Source: Ophiocordyceps camponoti-saundersi (nom. inval.) (Eukaryota; Ascomycota; Sordariomycetes; Hypocreales; Ophiocordycipitaceae). From it: a stretch of 24,791 bases of DNA. Where the stretch lies: the NCBI GenBank assembly GCA_003339415.1, contig PDHQ01000005.1, positions 195,417 to 220,207 on the forward strand, written 5' to 3'. The notes beneath the pieces are model-generated. The model was not told the DNA's origin. It worked only from the letters and a program-made list of their open reading frames with translations, and did no database searches. Below are positions 1-10,419 of this stretch, piece by piece; the stretch's first letter is position 1; each line of letters begins with the position of its first letter. The position numbers were made by a program, and so were the translations under genes.

Positions 1-45
1 GGTTTGGGTTGTGTTTGTTGGGCGCGGGGGTGTTGGTGTGGGGGT

Positions 46-113
<68 letters not shown>
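1..113. other. G-rich contig-end low-complexity sequence with a 68-nt G homopolymer
   Basis: The first 45 bases contain only G and T apart from one C, and positions 46-113 are an unbroken run of G. Ordinary mixed sequence begins at 114. A similar G run occurs at the other end of the window (24696-24733). Such runs at both contig ends are typical of false G calls from two-colour sequencing chemistry, so this stretch is probably not genomic. It shows no TTAGGG-type telomere repeat. Confidence 0.8.
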
Positions 114-116
<3 letters not shown>

Positions 117-967
117 CTGATTGACGAATAGTAGGAGAGAGGGACAGCTTGTGGTGTGTCACCGTGTGTGTGTGCAAGTGTCTACTATTTGACGCCACTC
201 TTGTCACGTGAACTAAGGACATGAGTGGGCGGATGTCACTGGCTGTCCTGGGCCGGACTTTGGACCTCACAGAACAATGTGTCAAGCACGATCCGGGCAG
301 GGATATCCAGGGCCCTCCACCAGCGGAGCCTGTAGTGAAGACAATGGAAGCAAAGAAATAGAATAGATAGCTGTCTTGGCGCAAAGAGGTCTCAAGAACC
401 CTTTACCATCCGAGCCTTCGGAGATGGACCTCTCCCCTCTCCTCTTCTTCACGATAGTATTTTCTAACCACCAGGACATGTGTAGTTCATGACTCATTTG
501 GCCCATAGCATCTATGTTCCCTTCTGCAGGCTTTATGCAGGTAGCAAGTCATTACTTGTGGGAGTTCACGGCGACTGGCTTGCAAAGAGGGCTCTTGAGA
601 AGCTGAGGCACCGGATGGGCTGTAAATCAGCAGTCTTCCTCATCTTCCTTGCGGCTCATTTACCTCTGACTCTGCCGAATCGTGTGCATCAGTCACTGCG
701 CATCTGGTTACCTTTCTCTCACATCATTCTACGCAGAACTAGCTTTCTCTTTGCGCAACTAACCTTAACCCATACATGGGATCATTCGTCCATTTCTGTG
801 CTATAAGCTCCAGACTCACTTGGTCCATGTAATAGTTGCAAGGCATGTGCTGTATCGTCCATCTATAAATTCCAGCGCTTTCCCCCATGGCCAGCCTGCT
901 ATTGAATCTCGCTTGAACGCTGTCTCTGCATTTCTCTTTCGTTCTCCTTAAGTTGTGGCCGAACAAA
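114..967. other. Intergenic region upstream of the subtilase gene
   Basis: About 850 bases without a convincing gene. The open frames here (for example 489-806 on the plus strand) have no recognisable domain and unremarkable composition. A CACGTG E-box lies at 205-210. A TATA box at 864-870 marks the probable core promoter of the downstream subtilase gene. Confidence 0.5.
864..870 (+). promoter_or_regulatory. Probable TATA box of the subtilase gene
   Basis: TATAAAT lies about 100 bases upstream of the chosen ATG at 968. This would place a start site near 895 and leave a leader of roughly 70 nt, a usual arrangement for fungal genes. Confidence 0.5.
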
Positions 968-2145
968 ATGCTTCCCCTTTCTACCCTCGTTGCCACCCTC
1001 TCTCTTGCGTCCGTACAAGGGATGCATATCGGGGAGCGTGTCAAGCCGACGCTACTCACAAGGCAAGACCATGATGATACTGCCATCAAGGACAGTAGCG
1101 AGAGAGCCAAGTTCAAGGACGGTACTCCCGAGTATATCGAAGAGAATAGCAAGGTCCACGCCAATAGTAGTCGAATACTTCACACGGATTATGATGTCCA
1201 GTGGCATCTTGCCCGAATCTCGCACAGACAGCGAGGCCATAGTGATTACACTTACGACGCAAGCGCCGGCAACGGAACCTGCGCCTATGTTCTTGGTACC
1301 GGCATCGACTCGGGCCATCCAGTCAGTTCCCTTGATTGAACCAATCATCATGGTCGCTAACACGTGAGACTTATCAGGAATTCGAGGGCCGTGCGAAACA
1401 ACTGATATCCTTCGATAGCTCCTCAGGCAAGGACGAGGCAGATCACGGTACAGGCGTGGCGAGCATCATCGCAGGCAAAACCCTCGGCGTGGCTAAGAAG
1501 ACCAAAATATTCGGCGTTAGGTTCTTCAGCCAAAAAGATGAGATGGTTGGAACCTCTACTCTTGTGAAGGCCATCGACTACATCATTGAGCATCAGGCCC
1601 AGATGAAAAGTGAAGGCGAATGCGTCAACGGCGTCTTCGTGAACTATTCTGTCACTGGGGGGGACAGCGACAAACAAGATGAAGCATTCGAGAAACTTGC
1701 CAAGCAGGTCAGCTTCGTCGCCGCAGCCGCTGGCAACGATGGCGGCTCTGCCACGAAGGAAACCCTGGTCAACGCACCCAGCGTCTGCATTATCGGAGCC
1801 ATCAACAGGAAAGACGCCTTGATTTTTAACTACGGCAGACTTGTCGACATCTTGGCCCCCGGAGATGAAATGTTGACCGCCAATGCCTACCAACGTGGGG
1901 GTTATGCGACCCGTCGAGGCGGCACCTCGTACTCCACGGCTGTTGTTGTCGGCATGGCTGCCAATCTCGCGGCCGCAGAGGGTCTGGGTGGCATAGGTTC
2001 CAGGGCGTTGTGTGACCGCATCAAGGAGATGGCAACCAAGGATGCTGTTATCAACCCGAGATTGGACACGGTCAATCTTATCGCCTACAATGGCGTCAAG
2101 GATGTCGACGACGACAACTCCGAGAGGCTGACGAAGAAGTCCTAG
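968..2145 (+). CDS. Secreted proteinase-K-type subtilase (S8A), catalytic Asp replaced by Gly: probable pseudoprotease
   Basis: Two exons, 968-1321 and 1378-2145, are separated by a 56-nt intron (donor GTCAGT, branch GCTAAC, acceptor CAG). They encode 373 residues. Residues 1-18 form a signal peptide. The PEYIEENSKV segment near residue 55 resembles the end of an inhibitor-I9 propeptide, but the propeptide is much shorter than usual. ARISHRQRG followed by YTYDASAGNGTCAY is the typical start of a fungal proteinase K/Pr1 domain. Joining the exons restores HPEFEGRA. His141 (DHGTG), the oxyanion Asn238 (AAAGND) and Ser302 (GGTSYS) are present. The canonical DTG Asp is Gly110 (VLGTGI, codon 1295-1297), and the usual SMATPH context of the Ser has become SYSTAV. 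The frame is intact. By family knowledge such a protein should have little or no proteolytic activity. A TATA box lies upstream at 864. The family call is firm; the loss of activity is inferred. Confidence 0.88.
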
Positions 2146-2795
2146 AACCGTGTACAAGGTTCAATGAGACGATCTATGGAGTCTTTGGATGGCGAACTAC
2201 TTCGGCGTCCGGTTTACTCTTGCTCGAGGTCTACAGCAAGATTATTTCCAAGGATTTGAAGACGTCGTATTCTGGCTGGTGGAAGGTATGAGAGAGTATG
2301 CCGTGCGCCTACTACTGCTGGAGGACAGAGAATAGCGTTGGATGAATAGGTCAGGACTAATCAAGGTTACTTTTTGTAAACGAGTTAAAGCAATCATCTC
2401 TGTGTTAGTGACGGGTTGATGGTTGGGAGTGACTCCGTGTCAAGTGATACCAACCTCGGAGCTGGAACCCGGTCACCCTCCGCATAGCACGTGATACCAC
2501 TCACAAGTCCTTACATATGCCAACGCAAGCCTTGACTTTACGAGGGAGGGGTTAGAGCGAAGCAAGCAGAGCCAGAGTAGCAAATCAGACGACTGGACTC
2601 GTGATATATTATGCTCTCCTAGCATCAAGCCGCGCGGAAAGCAGCTTGTTTGCAAGGAATGTTTCCTCTGCCCGCGCTTCGCATGGATAATTTCTTTCCG
2701 AATTTGAAACGCTTGAGACGCTTCTTTGTAGCCAGAATGACAATGCCAACTCCCAGAATCATCTGTACGCTTATCGCCGAACACACGGCTCGCTA
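2146..2795. other. Intergenic region between convergent genes
   Basis: About 650 bases hold the 3' flanks of the subtilase (+) and Dom34 (-) genes. A CACGTG hexamer lies at 2488-2493. I see no supported gene, RNA or repeat. Confidence 0.5.
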
Positions 2796-4118
2796 CTAAA
2801 TCACGCTATCAAACATGCTGTCATCCAATTCGTGTCTTGCGCCATTATCCCGATTTGTAGGCTCCTCCGCCGCCGCCTCATCCTCCTCGTCCTCATCGTC
2901 AGTGTCGTCGTCGTCCAAATCTAGCATCGGATAATTGAGCATGGCGGCAATGTTGCCCAACAGCCGCAGTCGCTTCCCGCTCGCATGATCGCTACTTAAT
3001 ATCCGCGCCTCACCACCAACCTCTTTGACTTTGTCAACGAGCGCGACGTACTTTTTGCGCGTCTCCAAGACATTGCTGCGGAAAAGCGAGTTGTTGATGA
3101 GAAGAACGCCTCCGCCGGGTCCGACGGCGCCATCTGCGACGGCTGCCTCGACCGCCTTGGTGCCGTACCAGGCTCGACCGTCGTCGAGCTTGAGGAGGTC
3201 GACGAAGCTGTCCATGTACTGCACCTCTTTCGCGTAGTTCATGTCACCCATCTTGGCCAGCACTTGCGGGTCTTTGAGCACCTCGTTTAAGGCGTGGACA
3301 TGACCCGAGCTGGAATGGATGACGGTTGCTTGCTTAGCCAAGGCCGTCAGGACCTTATCCGATTTGGCAATGCCTTGCTTGGCTATGTACTCCTTGAAGC
3401 CGGCAGCGGTAAAGCCAGGACTGGCCAGCAATAGGGGTCGAGCGTCGGAAAACTCGAAGGCGCGCAGAAGGGAACTCAATGTCTTTTCAAAGAAGCGCTT
3501 CCGGCCAGCGTCCTGATCTGCGGCAGTATCGCGCTTTCTGGGGATGACGCTTTCGACTCGGGTCTTGAGAACGGTGCGAAACTGTGTTATGAGGCAGATG
3601 TTGGCGAGGCCATCGTGCATCACGACAGCAGCGACGGCCCCGCTTTTGTCGTCAGAAAGGGCTTGAGCCAGGGTCGACTTGGCGACAGAGTCCCAGCCGT
3701 CGAGCTTGATGACGGCGAAGGAGCGGTTAACTTCTATGTCGAGGGTGTGATGGGAGCCGCGAGGAACGTGGTCATTTTCGGACACGACGACACCAGAGAC
3801 CCGCAGCGAGGAGATGACGGGGTCGAAGAAGGTCGACTTGACCTTGATTGTCAGATCGGTGTGTACGCGCTCGGCCGCGGCGGCGCCGGTACCGGCATTA
3901 ACGGTGACGACTTTGCGCTTGGCGTGAGCATTGACGAGGTCGCCGGCGACGATGAGGTTGTAAGCGTGCCACTGGCAAGTCATTGGTGAGGTGTATTAGC
4001 AAAGGCTCCCTCGCGGTGATGAAGGGAGGAGTCACACCATGTCCTCGGGGTCTTCGGGCAGGAGAGACACCTGCTCCTCCTCAACGTCTACGAGAACTTT
4101 TCTCGCGACCAGCTTCAT
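2796..4118 (-). CDS. dom34: Dom34/Pelota ribosome-rescue factor
   Basis: This is the eRF1-like protein that, with the GTPase Hbs1, enters the empty A site of stalled ribosomes and splits them for no-go and nonstop mRNA decay. It acts in the cytosol. Exon 1 (4038-4118) encodes MKLVARKVLVDVEEEQVSLL and then PEDPEDM. A 66-nt intron (3972-4037) follows, and exon 2 (2796-3971) starts WHAYNLIVAGD, restoring the family hallmark PEDMWHAYNLI. The product is 418 residues: eRF1 domain 1 (about 1-130), domain 2 (about 140-270, lacking the GGQ motif as expected of Pelota), domain 3 (about 275-375), and a very acidic tail (DDDDTDDEDEEDEAAAEE) seen in other fungal forms. The leader contains a GT-rich tract. 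It is convergent with the subtilase and divergent from the WD40 gene. Starting at the internal Met 3983 would lose the conserved N terminus. Confidence 0.95.
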
Positions 4119-4326
4119 CTTGGGTGGCGAAGGGGCGCAGTTCCGTCAGAACTGGCCTAAGAGATCGGGGAAGCGCGCGCAAGATACTGGAGGGAGTAAG
4201 TGCCAAGAGAGAGAACAGGTCGAAGAAGGGGAGAGAGCAGCGATGAGGAGCGGGCGTGATGCTGTAGTTGTTGTCGTTGTTGTAGCTGTACGATGTAGTG
4301 TGAAGTTGCATTCGGTGAGAAGGTGA

Positions 4327-4369
4327 GTGTGTGTGTGTGTTTGTGTTTGTGTGTGTGTGGATGTGTGTG
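4327..4369. repeat. GT-rich microsatellite in the Dom34 leader or promoter
   Basis: An imperfect GT tract with interruptions (TTGTGTTTG, GGATG) lies about 210-250 bases upstream of the Dom34 start. Confidence 0.8.
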
Positions 4370-5595
4370 AGAGTGGGGAGGGAGCGTGCTAATATGTATA
4401 TGTACATATACTGGCACCTTGCCCCAATCTACTACCTACGCCAATAGTGCCGTCCAACGCAGTCGACTTGTCTGCTTCATCAATGACATACAGATTTCTT
4501 TACGCTTGTATCCGTACACTGCATATGTACCTACATAGATACTAGGGCTAAGGGCATGTGCAGAGGACGCTTGCAAAGGTATGAGCGCGGTTTGAGCCTC
4601 ATCATCTACGGCTAGTAAGGCTTAATAGGTACCTAGTCACGGCTATCCAAGCAATACGCAGTACATAGAAATTAGGAGAGTTATCGTAATCTGACTTTTC
4701 AAAGCGTCATCCGAGGTACTTACATGTGAGGTGTGAGCCCGTCTATGCGCACTGTAATCTTATTCTCCGAAGCCTTTGCCTTCGCATTCAGACTCTCAGA
4801 GCTTATGTTGATGTACATACATACTCATAGACCCCGTAAAAGGCGCATGATCTGAGATGAAAATCTACCTATTCATCTTCATATCCGAATACGAGCCAAC
4901 TATCTCTTGGCACTTGGCAAGTTGGCAAGGCGGTACGAGTCCGCAATCCGTGGCCTCATGCATGGCGGTGGTTCGTGGATGAAATGGTCCGAAGTGGCTG
5001 ACTTCGAATACTCACATACCTGGTAGACACGGAGTACTCACCTACCTGTGTACATACGGATATTATCTGCCAAGCCGGCGACGCTCGCCGTCGTGGCCGT
5101 ATGTACTATCACCACTACTGTGTCAAAGGTTGAGAGCGCAATCAAAGGTATGATGGTGCCAACAGTGTCCGTTGGGCCGAGGATACATGAGAAAAGCAGG
5201 CTCGATGACTACTGGTAGGTTATGATTAATTAGTCCGTAGACTCATGCATACAAACTGCGACCCTGTCTGCCTTTGAGTTACACAATGTCAATCATTCAC
5301 CCTGGGCTTGCTTCCCTGTCTGTATCGTCTAGGCGGAGGAGCAGATGGGGCTACTGTGCCCACAGTGCTCGAACCAACCGCGCGGCACAGTAAGAAGTGG
5401 TAACGTGGCACATGTCTTACCGTGGCTGACTGGCAATGGCCACCCGCCTCCCTCCGGTGATATCATCCGGTCATCACCACCGTCGTCAGGAACGCGACCT
5501 CTGTCTCCCCGCCCGACTGTCTGTGCCTCTGCTCTCAAAGAAAAAGCCTCTTAGGGAACGTGAGAGTCGCGGTCCAGGAACCACTTTCTATCTGT

Positions 5596-5660
5596 CCCCC
5601 CCCCCCCCCACACACACACACACACACTTACTTACTTACTTACCTACTCACCTACCTACT
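5596..5660. repeat. Compound microsatellite: C(14), (AC)n, (CTTA)n, CTAC-rich
   Basis: Fourteen C residues at 5596-5609 are followed by an AC run to about 5627, then tetranucleotide CTTA repeats grading into CTAC-rich sequence. It lies 75-140 bases upstream of the WD40-gene ATG, so it probably falls in the promoter or leader. Length is likely to vary between isolates and to be error-prone in assembly. Confidence 0.85.
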
Positions 5661-5734
5661 TACCATCTCTTCCCCGCAACCTCGTCGACTCTCCGCTCTT
5701 CTGCGCCCTCTCAGGCGCGCCCACAGCATGGAAT

Positions 5735-8700
5735 ATGTCTGCTCAGCTGCTTTCGCCCGCCGACGCGCCCAGCCGCGGCGGTAATCAAAGTCCTTCGGCC
5801 GGATCTTCCGCTGCCCGGCCTTCTCCGACGCCGACGATGACCACAATGGCGACGACGACGACGACTACCGTGCCTCGCGCCGAGCCGACTCAAAAGGGCC
5901 TCTCCTCAACTCGTCGCTCCACCACGCTGTTGTCGCGAGCCGATGTTCCGCAAGGTGCCAAGGACAAGGACCTCGGTAGGAACCAGCACAAGACCCTCAC
6001 GAACCCGCCTCCCGCCGCCCTGGATCCGCTTAGCACGGTTTGTCTTCCCACTTCTTCGTTTATACTTTTTCCTTTCCCTCGATGAATACGAGATTCCTCC
6101 CATTCCTTCAACATGAGCTCCTTCTCTGACGAGAGCCTTCTACTTCAGCAAATCTTCCTCCGTACCAACAGCACTCCTACTCCCTCTGAACCCTCCATTG
6201 CCCACCGACTACGCAACCCCTCGCGGCCTGTCAGTCCAGCGTCCGATCATCACCTGCACGATACCCCCAACAAGGCCTCAAATGGCGTGGCTGAAACGAG
6301 TCGAGAGCGGAGGTAAGCCTTGTCAGTCCGCCGAGACTTGTCGCCGCTGACTCGTGCTCGCCGACTAGAAAGGGAACATCGTTTCTGAGCCGTTTGGGCA
6401 TGCGCGCTGCTCGGAAAAGAGATGATGACATGCCCGACTCCGATTCTGAACTCGGCGACGCCCGCACCGACGGCAACGATGCGCGCGCTCTGACATCCGT
6501 CGTAGGCGACGGAGGAGGCTACATTCCGCTCCACAGAGGGCCTACCAGCTACATCCGCGTCAGGTCGCATAACAAAAAGGGGAGGCAATACAACCGACTG
6601 TTTCTCGCACAGGAGCTGCTGAGTACCAAGAGTGCGGCCGAGGACGACGTCCAGGTCCGAGCTCCCGCCACGGCCGTCGGCACCAAGATCCTCAAGCCCG
6701 GCGATGCCATATGGGCCGCCGAGTTCAGCGTCGACGGTCGCTACCTGGCCGTGGCCGGCAAGGACCAGGCTGTTCGCGTCTTCTCCGTCATTTCCACCCC
6801 AGAAGAGCGCAAGTCCCACGAGGAGGAGGAGGCGACGCAAAATCGCGGCAACGGCGAGAGACTCAGCGCCCCCGTCTTCCGCAGCAAGCCGACGCGCGAA
6901 TTCGAGGGGCATACGGGTGAGGTTCTGGCCCTGAGCTGGAGCAAAAACAACTTTCTACTCTCCTCTTCCATGGACAAGACGGTGCGGCTTTGGCACACAA
7001 GTCGGTCCGAATGCCTGTGCGTCTTCAGCCACGACGACCTCGTCACGTCGATTGCCTTCCACCCGACTGACGACCGCTTCTTCCTCGCCGGCTCGCTCGA
7101 CGCGCAGCTGAGGCTGTGGAGCATACCGGACAAAGCTGTCGCCTTCTCAGCGCAGGCCAGCGAGTTCATCACGGCTGTGGCCTTCGCTCCCGACGGCAAA
7201 ATGGCTATATGCGGCCTCCTCAACGGACAGTGCATGTTTTACGAGACCGAGGGCCTCGTCTTCCAATTCCACATCCATGTGCGCTCGTCGAGGGGCAAGA
7301 ATGCCAAGGGCAGCAAGATTACCGGCATCAGAACGGCAAGCGTCCCCCCGGACTCGGACGATGGAGATGTCAAGGTCCTCATTAGTTCCAACGATTCGCG
7401 CGTCCGCATATACAGCCTGAAAACCAGGATGCTCGAGGTCAAGTTTAGAGGTCTGGAGAACCAGTCTAGCCAGATCCACGCGCGCTTTGGCGACGACGCC
7501 ATGCACGTCATCTCCGGGAGCGAGGACCGGCGGGCCTACATTTGGGCAGCCGGCAGTCCGGAGGCGGAGTTCAAGGACAAGCAGCCATACGAGTGCTTCG
7601 ATGCGCACCCGCAGGTCGTCACGACGGCGCTGATGGCGCCCATGAAGAGCAGGCTACTGCTGAGCGCGTCTGGCGACCCCATCTACGACCTGTGCAACCC
7701 GCCGCCGGTGACGCTGATGAGCCTCGACGAGAGAACGGCGAGCGAGACCAAAGTCTCGGACGGTCCCAGCACGGATGGCCCGCCGGCAATCAAAAGGCCC
7801 GAAGAGAGCCCCGCTTACATCGAGCGGCGCAGGCACCCGGGTGGTGACATCATCGTGACGACGGACAAGTCGGGCACCATCAAGGTGTTTCGGCAGGACT
7901 GCGCGTACGCCAAGCGGCTGCAGAACACGTGGGAGACGGGTTCCAAGTTTTCGGGCAAGCTGGCGGGCATCGACCGAAGCGCTAGCATCGTAACGAGGAC
8001 AAGCACCAGCAGTCGCGTGCACTCGAGGCGCGGGTCTCTGGGTCAAGGGCCGTTACCCGCGCTGGCGCAGCTGGCCTCGGACCGCATCATGAGCTGGCGG
8101 CGCGACATGGAGGGCCGAGCAACTTCGTCGGGGGCCGCGTCGGCTAGCGAACGCTCCATGTCCCCCATCAAGCCGCAGCCGACGCCCGTCAACACGTCGG
8201 CGGCGAATCTCGCGTCCGAGGCCCGGAGGCTACCCTATGCGCCGGGTTCTGCCGCCCGCTCCAACCACCCGTCCAGTCCGGCAAGCAGCCTACATACGAG
8301 CAGAACATCGCTGAGGTTGCCCAGAGACAAGGACCAGGCGCAGCCGCTGCCGCCGACGCCCAGCTTCAGCCTGATCAGCGCGTCCGACTCGGACGGTCAC
8401 CATGAGGACAAGGCCGAAGGGGGCTTCTGGGTCCGCTGGAGAGGGGGTATATCGGGCAGGCGATATCTCCAGGTGGCGGGCTCGTCGGCCTCGGCAACGA
8501 ACCAGGCGGCGACTAATGTCGACCGGAGGGGAAGCGAGGCCTCGGCGCTCAAGGACAAGGGTCCGGGACGACGAAGTATCGACGAGATGCGCAAAGCGAG
8601 GCTCGGCGACGAAGAAGTCCGGCGGAAGTCTGCCGTGCCGTCAACGCTCGGTCTGCTCAGGACGAGCGAACCCGAAGTCTCGGCGGAGCGAGCGGTGGTG

Positions 8701-8823
8701 AGCGATGAGAGAGTCGATTCGGGCGTCGGCCACGGATCGACGATTGGCGGTACGGGAGACGGGGAAGATTCTGCGGAGATCAAGGTAAAAGACAAGACGC
8801 CGCAAGAGAGGAGTCAAGCATGA
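5735..8823 (+). CDS. WD40-repeat protein of the WDR44 / yeast Laf1-Dgr2 type
   Basis: Three exons, 5735-6037, 6149-6312 and 6369-8823, with introns of 111 and 56 nt, encode 973 residues. Joining the frames gives LDPLSTQIFLRTNS at the first junction. Residues 1-200 are Ser/Thr/Pro-rich and probably disordered. Residues 206-220 (GYIPLHRGPTSYIRV) are a conserved block preceding the propeller in this fungal family. WD repeats are visible at about 267-297, 334-364 (FEGHTGEVLALSW..DKTVRLW), 375-406 (HDDLVTSIAFHP..LRLW) and 414-449, with further blades to about 668 (DIIVTTDKSGTIKVF). The last 300 residues are low-complexity and Ser-rich. Human WDR44 acts in Rab11-dependent recycling, and the yeast relatives are linked to sterol or glucose phenotypes. 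The exact role here is unknown and it is probably a scaffold. The first ATG of exon 1 was chosen; the extreme N terminus is the least certain part. Confidence 0.88.
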
Positions 8824-9053
8824 ATAATGTCTAGTGTTTTCTTGTATGACAACAGCCTCTATATTGATGACGTGCCATTGCATAGCAGCGTGTATGAATT
8901 AGAGAGTAATCCATATCGGAGTCGCTTGATGATATGGGGAGAAGACGTCTCTGTTCCGAGGTATTAAGAAAGCGACGAGGATACACAGGCAGGAGATTTG
9001 CCTCAAACGCCGCAACGCCGGACCTCGAATCGTGAGGGCAGTTTTGGTCTCAT

Positions 9054-9595
9054 TCACTCAGTGTTGTCATCGTCGTCGTCGTCATCGGAGGTGAACTAGA
9101 GTCTCCGAAGAGTCAGCGATAGCACAATGAAAGAAGAGAGCAGAAGGAAAGCCAAGCAGGCAAAGAAAGAAGGAAGAGAACAAAAAAGGGGCAAGGAGAG
9201 GAAAACGGGGGTATGGAGAAGAAGCAACTAACGAAAGCGTCGGCCTTTGCCTTGATATCCTCAACGGCCTTTCGCAACGCAGCGTGGTTTGCCCCAGCCA
9301 AAGCCTGGACCTTTTTCCCGTCCTCGAAGAAGACGAAGGTGGGCAGGGTGAGGATACCGAGCTCGCGAACGATGTCCTCGGCCGTTCCGGAGTCGAAGCG
9401 GGCGAAGGCCAGCAGGTCCGGCACGGCGAGGTCCTCTGCCTGTTGGCGGAAGAGGGGCGATATCTCCTTGCAGGGGGCGCACCACGAGGCGTGGGCTTGG
9501 AGGACTAGGAAGCGGTTTTGGCGGAGGAGGAGGTCGAGTTGGTTCTTGGTGGATATTTCGGGGACTTTGTCGCTGAGGATGTCTGGTTCGGTCAT
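9054..9595 (-). CDS. Thioredoxin-family protein with acidic C-terminal tail
   Basis: Exon 1 (9233-9595) and exon 2 (9054-9095) flank a 137-nt intron (donor GTTAGT, branch GCTGAC, acceptor TAG), giving 134 residues. The redox motif WCAPCK occupies residues 38-43, and the cis-proline is Pro85 in TLPTFVFFEDG. The spacing and length fit a single-domain thioredoxin, which reduces protein disulfides using thioredoxin reductase. No signal or transit peptide is visible, so it is probably cytosolic or nuclear. WCAPC instead of WCGPC suggests a thioredoxin-like paralogue rather than the main thioredoxin. After splicing the protein ends FTSDDDDDDDNTE. If the intron is retained, the frame continues for 39 hydrophobic residues. 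A TTATAT element at 9752-9757 and a 6-bp repeat lie upstream. Confidence 0.88.
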
Positions 9596-10008
9596 TGTTT
9601 TTGGCCCTTGGTGTTTTGGCGTTGAGTTGGGAGGAGTGAATTGCGAGTTTGGAGAGGAGCTGGCTGAAGTTGACGTTGACGTTGACGTTGACGGCTGTGG
9701 AGGGAGAGAGATGTTCGGCTTTTGCTTGTTTCACACTGAAGGGAAGGCATGATATAAGCCGAGGTGGGGGGTTTTACTTCATTTGTCACCGGTCCGGGGC
9801 GGTCGGGGTTCCGGGGGTGGAGCTGTTTCACCCGCTGCCGCCGTCGCTTTGTTTGTTCTTATACGGTAGGACTTGGAAGGATGTGAGCAGAGGAACAATT
9901 TCCAACGCAGTTTATAAGGATATGATCGAGTTGAGATGAGAGAGAGAAAAGAGTGCCATTCTGTGCCCAACTGTTTCCTTTCACCGCCGACGACGCCAAA
10001 ACCTGCTC
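9596..10008. other. Intergenic region: thioredoxin promoter and 3' flank of the small membrane gene
   Basis: About 410 bases that contain the GTTGAC repeat and a TATA-like element (minus strand, 9752-9757). I see no supported gene. Confidence 0.5.
9669..9692. repeat. Hexanucleotide tandem repeat (GTTGAC)x4
   Basis: Four exact GTTGAC copies sit 75-100 bases upstream of the thioredoxin ATG. Each junction creates a TGACG half-site of CRE/bZIP type, so the repeat could act as a regulatory cluster. It could equally be neutral leader sequence. Confidence 0.7.
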
Positions 10009-10419
10009 TCACGTCCACATCCAAGCTATACAACACAAACGTGCGCTTAGAATCTCCTTCGTTAACCTCAGCAGAGCCCTTCCCACGCAATCGATGACGA
10101 TATAACAAAGCACGACGACCATGCAGATGGCAACCGTTAAGTAAATGTAAAATACCGTGGTACTAGCTCCCTGGTCATCGCATTCAGTGGTGCTTTGGTC
10201 GGAACTGTTGGTCGGTTCGTTGATGATTGGATTTTCAAGAATCGGGTTGTTGATTACAGCTGAGTCGGTGATCGGATGTTCGATAATGGGGTTGTTGATG
10301 GTCGAGTTGTTGATGATTGGCTTGTCAGTGGTTGGTTGTGTCGCACTTTGCTGCGCCATCTCTGAGCCGGGAATAGCCAGACTCGTGGTTGCTGGCGAGA
10401 ACATCGTGAGAGCTACCAT
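10009..10419 (-). CDS. Small secreted/membrane protein A with pentapeptide tandem repeats
   Basis: A 136-residue frame starts at an ATG in strong context (GCCATGG) and has no clear database family that I recognise. The visible order is a hydrophobic N terminus (MVALTMFSPATTSLA, signal-like), a region of eight five-residue units at 32-71 with consensus NNPII, an acidic Ser/Thr-rich spacer, a transmembrane helix at about 88-110, and a short Cys-containing basic tail. The in-frame codons just upstream read KKKQLLRLSIYSA without an ATG. They resemble the start of the neighbouring small gene B (MQLTQLIRLS..VALT), and an 11-nt homopolymer lies at that point (10451-10461). The start may therefore have been lost or shifted, and the true N terminus is uncertain. 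Confidence 0.55.
   Translation of the reverse strand: MVALTMFSPATTSLAIPGSEMAQQSATQPTTDKPIINNSTINNPIIEHPITDSAVINNPILENPIINEPTNSSDQSTTECDDQGASTTVFYIYLTVAICMVVVLCYIVIDCVGRALLRLTKEILSARLCCIAWMWT
10207..10326 (-). repeat. Eight 15-bp units encoding NNPII-type pentapeptides
   Basis: The DNA and protein both show a 15-base (5-residue) period: DKPII, NNSTI, NNPII, EHPIT, DSAVI, NNPIL, ENPII, NEPTN. The units are diverged, so the expansion is not very recent. It does not match the A(D/N)LXX pattern of the pentapeptide-repeat superfamily. Confidence 0.8.

Larger units (their letters stand above)
4119..5734. other. Long divergent intergenic region (Dom34 / WD40 gene promoters)
   Basis: About 1.6 kb without a supported gene. 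It contains the GT-rich tract of the Dom34 leader, several TACATACAT/TGTACATA words (near 4395 and 4813), an AGGTACCTAG word at 4627-4636, three closely spaced TTGGCA hexamers (4907, 4914, 4922), an ACACGGAGTAC element near 5028 that recurs at 17408, and the C/CA/CTTA microsatellite of the WD40-gene leader. Small open frames near 5345-5554 have no recognisable content. Confidence 0.5.

Noticed and set aside
1..45. Possible telomere-like G/T sequence
   Set aside because: There is no regular TTAGGG unit; it is an irregular G/T-rich stretch leading into a homopolymer.
489..806. 105-residue plus-strand open frame upstream of the subtilase
   Set aside because: No recognisable motif, and composition does not look coding.
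739..1164. Minus-strand open frame overlapping the subtilase start
   Set aside because: Antisense shadow of the subtilase promoter and first exon.
3615..3989. Plus-strand open frame inside Dom34
   Set aside because: Antisense shadow of the Dom34 coding frame.
9592..9831. Upstream frame ending exactly at the thioredoxin ATG (ATGA overlap)
   Set aside because: Its only ATG (9750) lies at or before the likely TATA element, so it is probably not in the transcript.
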